Shown: piece by piece, positions 10,980 to 21,027 of the stretch | How positions within the stretch are numbered: the stretch's first letter is position 1 | Layout: each line of letters begins with the position of its first letter | Made by a program: the position numbers and the translations under genes | The notes under the pieces: model-generated | What the model was told of the DNA's origin: nothing | The model's input: the letters and a program-made list of their open reading frames with translations, nothing else | Databases searched by the model: none | Assembly: GCA_032690845.1 (NCBI GenBank) | Contig: CM064422.1 | Span: 434,001-498,000 of the forward strand | Direction: 5' to 3' | From: Eleusine coracana subsp. coracana | Lineage: Eukaryota > Streptophyta > Magnoliopsida > Poales > Poaceae | Length of the DNA stretch: 64,000 nucleotides

Positions 10980-12646
10980 CTAGGAGGATTGACGATGGCC
11001 ACACGCAAGGCAGGCCAGCAGCTTGGACGCGAAGCTAGTCTTGTTCTTGTCCGCCGGTGTAGAAGGTGATGGTTGCGGCTTGAGCGTTGGGATGTAGCAG
11101 TCGTCCTCGCCGCGCTTTTTGCATCGGTCGCACTCGTCCAAGAATGCCTTGAACGCGTCGTTGCAGTAGTTGGCCGCCTGCGCCACCGTCATCCCGTCGA
11201 CGAGCTTGTGCGGATACGCGTCCTTGGCGTGGTCGCCGTTGAGCACGGCGGCGAGCTGGACCAGCTCCTGCTGGAACTCCGACAGCGGCGAGTGCTCCAC
11301 CGCGTCAGTCGACCGCAGCTTCACCGGCTCAGGCAGGGTCACTATATAATATATACGATCAGTTAATAATTAGAATCATATCTGCAATTGTTGCGATAGA
11401 TCATGAATGAATGACTAGTAGTAATAAGAGACTGACGAGGGCAGTCTTTGCGCGGCGTGTCGCGTGTGAGGACGGTGTCGAAGGTTCCAGCCCAGGCGTC
11501 ACGCTTGGTGAGGAAGCTGTTGAGGTTGAAGATCTTCTTGACGGTGGCCGGGATGGACGAGTGCTCGAACTCGGAGGTCGGGTACGGCCCCGACGCCGGC
11601 CTGTGCAGCACCGTCCCCTTGTCGATCCACGGCGAGATGAACATCGTCGGCACCCGTACGCCGAGACGGTCGAACTTGAAGAAGAATGGCGCCGGGCTGA
11701 CGATACCATCCGGGCTCGGTACCCCAACTACGGGAGTGGGAACGTGGTCGTAGAACCCGCCGTGCTCGTCGTACGTGACGACGAGCAGCATCTCCTCCCA
11801 CTGCGGGCTGGACCTTAGCGCCTCGTACACCTCTTTCACGAACCGCTGCCCTTCCGAGACGTCGTGGGAAGGGTGGTCGTCGTTGCCGGGGAGGAGCTTC
11901 AGGTCGAAGTACCTCTGCTCGATGACGACGTAGTTGGGGAGCTTGCCCTCCCGGCAATGGCGCTTGAAACTGAGGTCGAACTGGTGGAAGCTGCCGAAAT
12001 ACTTGAGCTGGCGCAGGTTGCGGTACAAGAGCGTGGATGGCGGGTACTGGTAGTAGATCCCGAATGAGTACCCTTGGTCGTAGAGCGAGTCGAAGATGGT
12101 CCTCTGCGGCAGTCCAGCCACGAGCTTCTTGGTGTCGTTGCTGACGAGGCCGTGTGAGGTGGCGGAGTGGACGAACAGCCGGTTGGGCTGCGTGGACGCC
12201 GGGTTGGACGCGAACCAGCGGTCGCACACGGCGAACTCTCTCACAATCTCGCGGTGCACGGGCACGGCGTCGGGACGGAACCCGGTCATCACCGTCGCCG
12301 ACATGCCGGCCATCTCCTTCTCCGCCTGCTGCGCGAACCCGCTCATCGGAGGAGCAGTGACTCCGGCAGGGGTGATGGGCGTGGAGGTGGCGTCCACGAA
12401 GGGCGTGCCGTACACCTGCTCGTAGATGGCCTGCATGGAGTGGCCAGGGTCGGGGTCCACGTACTCGGCGCCGTCGCTGAACCGGACGGCGCGGGACGAA
12501 GGGTCCGACGCGTCGATCAGGTTCGTCTCGGCGCCGGTCACGCCGTCGATCTCCGGGTTCACGGACTTCTTCATCCAACCCAGCATGTGGTCGAACGAAC
12601 GGTTCTCCTGCACCAGAACCACCACAGTCTTGATCTTCCCCGCCAT
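10980..12646 (-). CDS. Non-specific phospholipase C (NPC family, phosphoesterase)
   Basis: Two exons on the minus strand, 12646-11437 and 11341-10980, separated by a short GT-AG intron, encode 523 residues. NPC enzymes hydrolyse phosphatidylcholine and other phospholipids to diacylglycerol and the head-group phosphate, in membrane remodelling, phosphate starvation and signalling. The family motifs are present in order: ENRSFDHMLGW (about 14-24), TQPNR (about 152-156), YDEHGGFYDHV (about 292-302) and GVRVPTMFISPW (about 329-340). The short second exon (TLPEPVKLR to the stop) is the usual C-terminal tail with a Cys-rich, Ser/Pro-rich end. No N-terminal signal peptide is visible, as in the NPC3/4/5-type subgroup; several other plant NPCs have one. 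The paralogue number cannot be assigned without a tree. Confidence 0.93.
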
Positions 12647-12764
12647 TATATTGTTGCTTCTTTCTTCTTCTTCTTCTTTTTCTTGCTGATCAGCTCTTAA
12701 TTGATTGATTTCTCGTCTCGTCCCTGATGATGAGCTTCTTTTGTTTCCTGGATCGTGCTAGTAC

Positions 12765-12771
12765 CTTTATA
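12765..12771 (-). promoter_or_regulatory. TATA-like box of the phospholipase gene
   Basis: Reverse-strand TATAAAG lies about 120 bases upstream of the ATG at 12646, a plausible core-promoter position given a leader of about 90 bases. Word seen directly; promoter role inferred. Confidence 0.4.
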
Positions 12772-14025
12772 GTAGTATTCTGCAGCAATCAACACGCACT
12801 TGGTCGATGGGATGATAGACAGTGCGCACGCAGATGGATATATAGATGCGGATATTCGGATGGATAATGAAGCTACTCCAACGTGCAAGCAAAAACACGA
12901 GAAAAAAAGTGGTACTTACACATGCATGTCGACAAGGACAGCCGCGCTTCTCCGTCAAGGGTTTAAGTGTTTAACTAACAACACATCCCTAACACTCCAG
13001 AGTACTTACCTAGATGTTCAATGTTGTGCCTTGTTGTAAGCTTTTGGTGTCCTCATGGAACGCATGACCTTATTACCCTTTCTATCCGAGTGGATTGATG
13101 ATGGAGTCGTCATGGAGAAGCAGGCAAGCTTCATTTGGAGTCAGATGGATAACAAGTCATCAGGTGATCCCACATGCTACCTAGATGTGGTTAGACTTGA
13201 TAGGCATGGTGGAACCAAATAAAAGAGGAGGAGACGCAACCTGCGACAGATAGCGCACGGACGGCTGCTCCGAACGAACATTCATGTTCATGCGCCGCCC
13301 GCCATGGCGTGCACCCAATTCCAACCCGCGCCGGCCGGCCAGCGAGCCAGGGGAGCACGCATCGTCGTCACCATTTCCCGAGCACAAGATTTCTTTGCCA
13401 CGTGGACTCTGTGATGAGGCCATCGATCGGCAATTGCCCTCTCGGGATAACAGATCGATCTGCACCAGCTACCATTGCTCTTCTCTTTCTAGTATTTCTT
13501 GCAGCAACAGTCGGTCCAGCCTGTCCAGCATCTCTCAAAGTATATCCATGTAGAATGCGCGAGACCGACCACATATTCATTTGCTTATGCGTCCGGCAAA
13601 CGGGGTGCCATAAATCCTCCCTCTGCACGTGTGAGATATTATTCTTGTAAGCTTCAGACACTGCCTATGCTGAGTACATATCCTGCTGCTGCAAGCATCC
13701 TTGAATCGCCTGATTAAAATGGAGCATCACATATGACAGCAATGGTTAGTGGTTACAACAAGTCAGACCATTCTGTCCTTGCATGATCAATGACATTTGG
13801 ATTACAGGTGCAAGCTTGCGCATACTTAAGTTGGATGTCTTTTGAGACAGAGATCTATCTTTTACATACATAATAAAAGACACTAAAATCAACTAAACCA
13901 GGACCTTGAAAATATTAATAAGAACCTAATTTGTATTTATCCGAACCAAAAAAAAAAAAAAAAAAGAGGATATTGGCCTTGGGTGACAAAGAAAGCAGGA
14001 CAGCCAAGCAAGCAACGCCCCACCC
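12772..14025. other. Intergenic region between divergent phospholipase and PPR genes
   Basis: It contains the upstream regions of both genes, several short ORFs with no recognisable family, and an A17-A18 run near 13948-13965 just before the PPR start. A GC-rich patch at about 13285-13360 gives overlapping ORFs on both strands that I do not accept as genes. Confidence 0.45.
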
Positions 14026-15642
14026 ATGGCGGTCACCGCGACCGTTACCCACCACCACACGACCTGCTCGCTCCCGCGCCGCCGCAAATCCATTTCCACC
14101 ACCACTACTACCCCTAGTAGCACTGGCAGAGGAAGCCGCCGACGCCGAGCCCCTTCCTCATCTGGTCACCATCTCATCACCACCACCGGGACCGGCAGCC
14201 GCTCCCTCCCCACCACGCCGCCGCCACCGTCAGATGCCCTCGACCGCGTCCTCTCGGACCTCGAGGCCCACCCGCGCCTCCTCACCCCGTCCCTCCTCGC
14301 CTCCCTCCTCTCCGCCATCCCGCGCCACGCCTCCCCTCGCCGCCGCCTCGCGCGCCTGCGCCGCCTCATCCCCGTCTCCCTCCTCCGCCGCCACCACGGC
14401 GCCCTCGCCGTCCGCCTCCTCCACCTCCACGCCTCCCTCGGACTCCTCGCCTACGCGCACCACCTGTTCGACCACGTCCTCCCCGCGCGCGCGCGGGAGG
14501 ACGCGCTCCCCTGGACCTGCCTCGTCGCCGGGTACGCCCGCCTCGGCCGCCACCACGACGCGCTCGCGCTCTACCTCCAGATGGACGAGGACGGCGTCCC
14601 GCGCGACCGCGTTACCTTCGCCTGCGCGATCGAGGCGTGCGCCGGCGCCGGGTCGCTCGACCTCGGCGTGGCCGTGCACCGCGACGTCGTGCGCGCTGGC
14701 CTCGCCTTCGACATGCTCCTCTGCAACGCCCTCGTCGATATGTACCTTCAGTGCGGCGACGTTCGTAGGGCGCGGAGGGTGTTCGACGCAATGCCGGTGA
14801 AGGACTCCGTCTCGTGGAACGTCATGCTTGCTGGGTGCCTAAGACACGGTGGGCTCTGCCCGCATTCGATCGACATCTGGAGAAGAATGTTCAGAGAAGG
14901 AGGAGGGCACAACCCGTGGCCTGCTGCCTTATCAACAATGCTGCAACTATTGTCATCGTCATCATTCTCTGACTCTGATGATGATTACAGTAAATGGGGA
15001 CTGGAGATTCATGCTTGGGTGATTCGCCATGGGCTGGATACCGAGCTGTCAGTGGCAAATGCTCTGATAGACATGTACTCTGAGAAGAACGAGCTTGGCC
15101 ATGCCCTGTCCGTGTTCGAGTCCATGCCAGTGAAGGATCGGTCGTCTTGGAACGCTATAATCTCTGCACACCGCAACGACTACAGTGTACTCATGATGTT
15201 CCGCCGCATGGTGGACGCTGGGGTGCAGCCAGATGAGATGATCTTTGCCACGGTGCTGTCTGCCTGCAACAATTTGGGGTTAGTGGAGGGTGGCATGAGA
15301 TTGTTCTCGGCGATGGAGAACGTGTACAGAGTTCAACCTACCATGGAGCACTGTGCCTGCATTGTCAACATGCTAGGGAAGGCCGGGATGGTCAATGACG
15401 CTTACGAATTTGTGTCCAAGAGGATGTCTCTCAACAGTGAACCAACAGTGTTGAGGGATCTGCTGCGTGCTTGCTCAGTGCACGGGAACATCAGGATTGG
15501 AGAGATCGTTGCAGAGAACCTGTTTGACCTGGAGCCTGACAATGAGCAAAATTTTATACTGCTGATGCGGATCTATCAAAGGGCGGGAAGGCTCGAAGAC
15601 ATGGAGCGGGTGAAGATGATGATGGGGGATACAGGTCTGTAA
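14026..15642 (+). CDS. Pentatricopeptide repeat protein, PLS class with short E-type end (OTP70-like)
   Basis: A single exon of 538 codons, as is usual for plant PPR genes. The first about 85 residues are rich in Ser, Thr, Arg and His with few acids, a likely organelle transit peptide. Repeats follow with typical phrases: WTCLVAGYARLGRHHDAL, VTFACAIEACAGAGSLDLG, NALVDMYLQCGDVRRARRVF, SWNVMLAGC, NALIDMYSEKNELGHALSVF, SWNAIISAH, FATVLSACNNLGLVEGGMRL and CIVNMLGKAGMVNDAYEF. The protein ends in an E-like segment (EPTVLRDLLRACSVHGNIRI...LEPDNEQNFILL) with no DYW deaminase domain. The C-terminus resembles what I recall of Arabidopsis At4g25270 (OTP70, chloroplast rpoC1 intron splicing); this orthology is an inference. 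It presumably binds a specific organelle RNA. Confidence 0.9.
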   Translation: MAVTATVTHHHTTCSLPRRRKSISTTTTTPSSTGRGSRRRRAPSSSGHHLITTTGTGSRSLPTTPPPPSDALDRVLSDLEAHPRLLTPSLLASLLSAIPRHASPRRRLARLRRLIPVSLLRRHHGALAVRLLHLHASLGLLAYAHHLFDHVLPARAREDALPWTCLVAGYARLGRHHDALALYLQMDEDGVPRDRVTFACAIEACAGAGSLDLGVAVHRDVVRAGLAFDMLLCNALVDMYLQCGDVRRARRVFDAMPVKDSVSWNVMLAGCLRHGGLCPHSIDIWRRMFREGGGHNPWPAALSTMLQLLSSSSFSDSDDDYSKWGLEIHAWVIRHGLDTELSVANALIDMYSEKNELGHALSVFESMPVKDRSSWNAIISAHRNDYSVLMMFRRMVDAGVQPDEMIFATVLSACNNLGLVEGGMRLFSAMENVYRVQPTMEHCACIVNMLGKAGMVNDAYEFVSKRMSLNSEPTVLRDLLRACSVHGNIRIGEIVAENLFDLEPDNEQNFILLMRIYQRAGRLEDMERVKMMMGDTGL

Positions 15643-16689
15643 TGTCAAGCTGAATGATCTCAGCATTCTAACCAAGTTTTTCTGAATCTGCTAGAGGCTA
15701 AATGAGAGGCATTTTGTGTCAATTTTGACACTGCACATAGCTGCGAAGATGAGGAATAGAGGGCTCCAATACCAGGTCGAATGGTTTGCAATGATAAAAC
15801 ATTTCGACCAGCTGTTGTGGTGGTCTCTTGTTACTTGGGCCACGAGGGATCACCGCTCACCGGTCTGAGTCATGAGCTATGAGCTCTTCTGCACATACTA
15901 GTATTAAGGTGACAGAGTTGGATGCGAATATTTGTATAGTATTCTATGAGGATAAAAATCATGTTATGTTGTGTACAAAAGTTTGATCCTTGTAAGGTAT
16001 CAAACTGAACCTCAGCAAGAACCATTTTTTTTTCTGAATCTATTTTGTGGTTAAGTGGTAGCCATTTTGTATTCAATTTGACACTATGCATTGTATTAAC
16101 ACAAAATCAGATCGAAATGATTGTACAGAGCCTATGAAGAAGATGATGTGGAATACAAGGTTCTAATTAGACCAAGTCGCATGGATTTGCAATAGTCAAA
16201 ACATTTCTAACAAGTTGCTGAAACTGTTTTCTGGCTGATTAGTGGTATATTGATTCGGCATATAGTATTAAGGTGACAAAAAAGTTGGATAAGAATATCT
16301 TTTCTGTAAGGCTGAAGTTCATATCATATTGTGTATATACAGAAATTTGTATGTACACTGTATTTTTCTTTGTAAGGCATCAAGTTCTATCAAGCTAGTC
16401 AAATTGGTTTGATCCAGAAAGAACTGCAGCTGTTCATCAGTGAGTAAAAGATTCATCTGCTTAGATAAAAAGAGGAAGTTTCATATGTACCACCAAAGCC
16501 ACCGCGGTACCCAACAATATCATCAAACACAGACCCCCTCTGTCCATACTCATCGACTTCATGTTTAGTAGTTGAAGTAGCCAAAACAAACATCAAATGA
16601 TAGGAAAAGAAACATACACGATTTGAGCAAAATATGCTGGGATACCAGCATTGGCAGGAAAAAAAAAAATCAAACTTGAAAGCAAAAAT
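15643..16689. repeat. 3' flank containing a diverged ~350-base tandem duplication
   Basis: Two direct copies start at about 15677 and 16024. Shared ordered words are TTTTTCTGAATCT, GGCATTTTGTGTCAATTTTGACAC / GCCATTTTGTATTCAATTTGACAC, GGATTTGCAATAGTCAAAACATTT / GGTTTGCAATGATAAAACATTT, TAGTATTAAGGTGACA, GTTGGAT.GAATAT and CTTTGTAAGGCATCAA / CTTGTAAGGTATCAA. No coding potential. The right end (about 16440-16689) is the presumed 3' untranslated region of the convergent Ycf20-like gene. Confidence 0.65.
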
Positions 16690-17994
16690 TCACCAAAGCC
16701 CAGTAAATATATTAATTTCGAAGTTGAATGGATTACAAGACTCAAGAAACTCATCCACTTCATATTTGAAAGAATCCAAGAACAACCCTAGTGTAAGCCC
16801 AGCTTTCCAATAGTTGAATATGGTAATCATATTCCTGATCCTACCAACAAACGCAAAGGAAGCCCTGTACATCAATGCTCCAATACCCTCCACAATGGCA
16901 ACAGCAAGTCCAGCCGACAATATATCCCAGTCGCCTGTTTGCCCAATTACAGTGGCAAACGCTGTAGCACAGTAAAATCCGATGAGGAAGAATAGGATCT
17001 TCACCGGCAACCCCTCTCTTGCTTTCTTCAGCTTGTCAAAAAACTTCTTCCAAAAAGATTGAATGGCACTAAAAAGGCGAGTGTTATTGCCTGACTGATC
17101 ACTAGTATCATCTGACATAGTTTTGATGGCCCATTGCATCTTCCTACATATAGAATGAAACATTTCTTATGTAAGTGCACTTGGGGATTGTTTGGAAAAA
17201 TTAAAGCTGCCTTAGTACAGATATAAGCAGCTAGGAGGAGGATGCGAAATAAGCTAGCATTACAAGTAATATCTATTATGATCATTTCATATGGCTACGA
17301 GCTAGCACACATTTTTTTGATATATATGTGTGCTCTCTTCCCAGCAAATCAGCCTTAGAACAGGTTTGGCACTAGAATAGCTAAGGTTAGTTGGTCTTAA
17401 CTACACTTTTGACTTTGCAGTGAAGTGTACAAGTATTCATATGCTACCATGCGGAAGCGATGCAAATACGGCGTGCAAACACAAAACTGTGCAGAAAACA
17501 ACATTTCATTCCTCCATGTTGTATTTGACACTGTAGCTGTAATCAACGGTAAGGTGTGTCTGAAGAGCTCATATTTTCAGCAGTGAAGAAGAAAAAAAAC
17601 AGAGAGACCAGCCACTGTGATTTCGAGCAAGAAGTTGTTGAGAATATGAAACAAATAGTTTGCACTAACCATCTATCAGTCTCTGTCTCAGAATAAAAGC
17701 TTAAGCATCAGCTAAGTTATAGCTCACAAATGCATTGGCAGAATCGGCACATTACACATGATGTAGCTCCTTATTTCGGATTTGCAATTAAACAGCTTTC
17801 TGTATGATAACGGAGGACTACCTAGAGTTTCTGCCGAAGGAAGGAGATGCCCTCAAGCAAAAGTTCCCTGCCTTCTGCCGGCGACAGGCAACGACTCCTT
17901 TACGCGCGCAGTACGCATAAACGAGCCTCGATCTTGAGAATTCCAACCAGCCGGGCGACTTGGCGGTTCCCTCGCAGAAAGCGAGAGCTGTCAT
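16690..17994 (-). CDS. Ycf20-like protein (DUF565), chloroplast membrane protein
   Basis: Two coding exons, 17994-17822 and 17143-16690, give 208 residues; the junction restores an Arg codon (AG|G). The first about 70 residues are a plausible chloroplast transit peptide (MTALAFCEG..., basic, Ser/Arg-rich). The mature part has a soluble basic helix (FWKKFFDKLKKAREGLPVK) and then hydrophobic segments ILFFLIGFYCATAFATVIGQ, LSAGLAVAIVEGIGALMY and the AGLTLGLFLDSFKYEVDEFL block typical of Ycf20. Ycf20 homologues are encoded in algal plastids and in the plant nucleus, where NPQ6/NPQ7 have been linked to non-photochemical quenching. The start is the first in-frame ATG; the upstream in-frame codons run into a stop in the spliced leader. 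The leader holds an upstream ORF overlapping this start (see findings). Confidence 0.88.
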
Positions 17995-18026
17995 ATGCGG
18001 CCGGCGGCAACTGACCAAGCATCTGC

Positions 18027-18248
18027 GCTGCAAAATTAGAAGATTCGACAAGAAATTCAGTCAGCTGACCGGCCAGGATTACGACCAAATCGAGATCTCC
18101 CTCCCCGCGTTTCGCGGTGAAAGGCGGTCTGTGCAAGCCTCCTATGGGCCACATCCACCCACGGAGCTCAGCTCGCTCCCATCTAGGCGATGCGATTGGC
18201 ATGAGAAGTTTGAAAGAGGAGGAGGAATGTTGCTGAAGTGTTCTCACC
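18027..18248 (-). other. 5'-UTR intron of the Ycf20-like gene
   Basis: On the minus strand a strong donor TCTCAG|GTGAGA lies at 18248/18247 and a TTTTGCAG acceptor at about 18029-18022. Using both places a leader exon (about 18249-18400) upstream of the coding exon. The intron prediction rests on splice words only. Confidence 0.45.
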
Positions 18249-18299
18249 TGAGACGATGCACCTCTCCGATCGGCAGCAGGTTCACCAGTCGGTCACCAC

Positions 18300-18622
18300 C
18301 GCAGCTCGCGGCTGCTCCGGCGGCCGCAGTCGCCACGGCGTGGCGGCGTCATCGGAGAGAGGCAGATGAGGTTGGAGCGGAGAACGAGAGGCGAGAGGGC
18401 GAATGGAACAAACGAGCCCGTTGCTGTACTTGTTGGGCCTTAATGGGCCTAAACGCTGCTACTAACAGGCCTCCAGTTTCAGCTTCCAACATTGTCTCTC
18501 ATTTCACTCTTACCTGGGCCTCCTCTTCGTGCTCCTGGACTGAACCCCAGGTGGGTTAGGCTTCAACTGAACCCCAGCCCCAGCGATCGAGCGGCGACCG
18601 AGGCGGCGGCGGCGGAGGCATC
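18300..18622. promoter_or_regulatory. Shared bidirectional promoter with TGGGCC/GGCCTA (site II-like) motifs
   Basis: The Ycf20-like gene (minus) and the small unknown gene (plus) diverge from here, with about 630 bases between start codons and less between transcription starts. The interval holds TTGGGCCTTA, AATGGGCCTAAA, ACAGGCCTCC and CTGGGCCTCC. TGGGCY words are known site II elements, enriched in promoters of plant genes for organelle and ribosomal proteins. Confidence 0.5.
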
Positions 18623-20292
18623 ATGCAGTTCCTCCGAGGTGGGGGCGGCGGGGGTGGGTTCGGGGGGACGGCGTGGGAGGTGTTGCGGCGGCACTTCTCG
18701 AGGAAGCGGGCGGTGAACGTGCGGCGGATCAACCCCAAGGTGCCCAAGGAGGAGGCAGTCGCCATCTCCGGCCGCCTCCTCCAGATCCTCACCGATCATG
18801 GGCCCCTCACCGTCGGCAACACCTGGAACCACGCCAAGGTAAGACCGCACAACGCTGCTATCCGTATCAATCTCACTGCATATGTAACCTCTACCAAATA
18901 GGCAAATTGTTCTTTATTCATGAACACCGGTTCAACCACAAAAATGTTATAGCCTCTAATTTTTACTGGGCTATATCTCCTTCATTTGAGAAAGAAAACG
19001 CTAGTGATTTAATTATTTAGAAACACACTCCAGAATGTGATGATGATAGTGTTGTTCCTACTTCCTTGGCGCTGAGCCATTTAGTTCTAGAGCATAGCAT
19101 AGCCCATTTCAGCAGCTTGGGGGATCAGGGGTACCCTCAGTTTGGCATGTTGTTGTCGGTTGTCATATGGATTGAGAGACCCATTTTGATATAATATCTT
19201 GTATATTGCACCCATTTATTTTCTTAACACTGTTTTGTTATGCGCGCATTTTGGGTTGAGGCTGTAGTTCTAGATGCAATATGTATGCCTGAGCTTAATA
19301 TGCTCAAACTTTGACCAAGGGAAAGCCATGGTTAACTGATGATAATACTGTGCAATCTGCGTCATTTTGGTGATAGTGACTCCAGATTGTAATCAAGTGG
19401 CATACCATTTCATCTTATTCATACCAATGTATTGACCGAAAAAAAAACAATGTTATGAACTGATAACCAGTAGTTATACATATTGTTTACCATTTCATCT
19501 TATTCATACCAATGTATCGACCGTAAAAAAAAACAATGTTATGAACTGATAACCAGTAGTTATACATATTGTTCTAATGAGTGCTGCAAATATATATTTG
19601 TGAGGATTCAAGCTTGTGCTTTGGTTCATAGTGTAGTTCTTCGTGTGTGTCTTAACATTAATGATACAGAAACCTGCAAATATTTGTGTTATCTTTGTGA
19701 ACGGCGGTGCAGTTGTGCTGAAGCACTTTAGTAGCTGATATACCTGTTATTCTAACTTTTTACTTGCTAATTTGATGATACTTGTTGCAATAGTTTTGTT
19801 CATTCCCACATGCAGCTTAGTACCTACTAGCCTGGCAACAGCAGTTGAGAACTTGCACTCATCTCGACCTTGTACCTTTTCGTTGTGCATCTCAGCTTAG
19901 TACTAGCTGAAATCATACCATCTGATTCGGATGATTTTGTATCTCTTTTGTTTCCTGTCAAGAGCTTGCACTCATGCGGTTTTTATTATGTATTTCGACA
20001 GGATGCTGGTATTGACGGCCTGAACAGCAAGACTCACATGAAGATCTTGCTGAAATGGATGACAGGAAGAAGAGTCGTGAAGCTGACCTGCGCTCACGTG
20101 GGCAACGCAAAGAAATTTCTGTATTCTCCTTACACTGAAGACTCCAGTGCATCCAAGGAAGAAACAGCATCATCGGCTTCCACCCAACCAACGCAAGGGA
20201 TTGGGAAATACGCAAGAGCACAGCTAAAGAAGCAGGAAGCCGCCGCCGCCGCCGCTGCTTCATCTGCTGCTGCAGCAGCAGCTCTACATTGA
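18623..20292 (+). CDS. Small conserved plant protein, possible winged-helix fold, function unknown
   Basis: Two exons, 18623-18838 and 20002-20292, joined in phase 0 across a long GT-AG intron, give 168 residues. The protein begins with a Gly-run (MQFLRGGGGGGGFGG). A basic region and a compact conserved-looking core follow: VPKEEAVAISGRLLQIL, DHGPLTVGNTWNHAK|DAGIDGL, SKTHMKILLKWMTGRRVV and GNAKKFLYSP. The pattern of helices and a turn with a final basic strand suggests a winged-helix-like domain, but this is an inference. The C-terminus is low complexity (KKQEAAAAAAASS...). I think relatives are annotated as mitochondrial ribosome-associated in some plants but cannot confirm it. The promoter's site II words would fit an organelle protein. 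Confidence 0.72.
19404..19573. repeat. 85-base tandem duplication inside the intron of the small conserved gene
   Basis: Two near-identical 85-base units (19404-19488 and 19489-19573) each contain ACCATTTCATCTTATTCATA, CAATGTATYGACCG, an A-run, and TGAACTGATAACCAGTAGTT. Only a few substitutions separate them, so the duplication is recent. It lies well away from both splice sites. Confidence 0.9.
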
Positions 20293-21027
20293 TTGTCATA
20301 CACCAGGCAGGATATTTGATGTCCTGAGCTTTGTGATTTTTTTTGCTGTTGTTATTTTGGTGCTAAGGAAGTTTAACTCGATTGTATCATCCGAACTGGA
20401 GTCGCGATGAATCTTTGTAGCACTCTGTTGTGGCAGGGCACTTGAATCTATGTTAGGATATAGACGGTGTATTTTGTTTTGCACGCTGTAAAATTGAATA
20501 ACTGGTGAGTATCTTTGGACCAGTTTCACTGACTGCTGATTATGAAGTGTCGTTGTGCTGATGATGAGGTCGGAAATGGTTCGTATGCGTTTGGGTCTGG
20601 TTTGTAGTCAGAAGTGTGTGTTGGGCTGGGCCACAATCGATCGATGGGTAGGGAACGAACCTGACGGCACGAGATTAGATTTGTTAGCTCGTTTACCCCC
20701 GGAACAGAAAACTGCCACGCGTCGTGCGGTCCGGAAATGAGAGGCACGAGATGAGTGAGAAATGGAGTAAACCCGCGTCGTCGCCGCCGTTGCGTTGCCA
20801 ATGATTTGCGTGCGGCGACGGCGTCCCCGTCTCTCACCTTTCCTACCTCCTGCCGCCACGCCAGCCGTCTCCAGCTCACCCGCAGTATAAAATCTCCAGC
20901 TCTCAGTCATCACCAACCAAACCAAACCAAACCAAACCAAAGCTTGCCTCATCAGATCTGCTTCCGCTTCTCCTTCATCACAGACACAGAATCTCACTAC
21001 AGCCTCCTCAGGCAATCCATCCAATCC
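20293..21027. other. 3' flank of the small conserved gene and promoter of the AGP-like gene
   Basis: About 20293-20520 is a presumed 3' untranslated region. The AGP-like promoter follows, with TATAAAA at 20886-20892 and a CCAAA pentamer repeated about five times at about 20913-20941 in the presumed leader. ORFs crossing this segment on the minus strand are shadows of GC-rich codons. Confidence 0.5.
20886..20892 (+). promoter_or_regulatory. TATA box of the arabinogalactan-like gene
   Basis: TATAAAA lies about 140 bases upstream of the ATG at 21028, with a pyrimidine/CCAAA-rich leader between. This is the clearest TATA box in the window. Confidence 0.6.

Noticed and set aside
11411..12700. Several long plus-strand and alternative minus-strand ORFs over the phospholipase exon
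   Set aside because: They are shadows of GC-rich codons: Arg/Ala/Gly-rich, lacking domains, and the phospholipase frame explains the region.
13181..13717. Overlapping ORFs of about 70-110 codons on both strands
   Set aside because: No family resemblance and no consistent start or splice context; probably open because of a local GC-rich patch.
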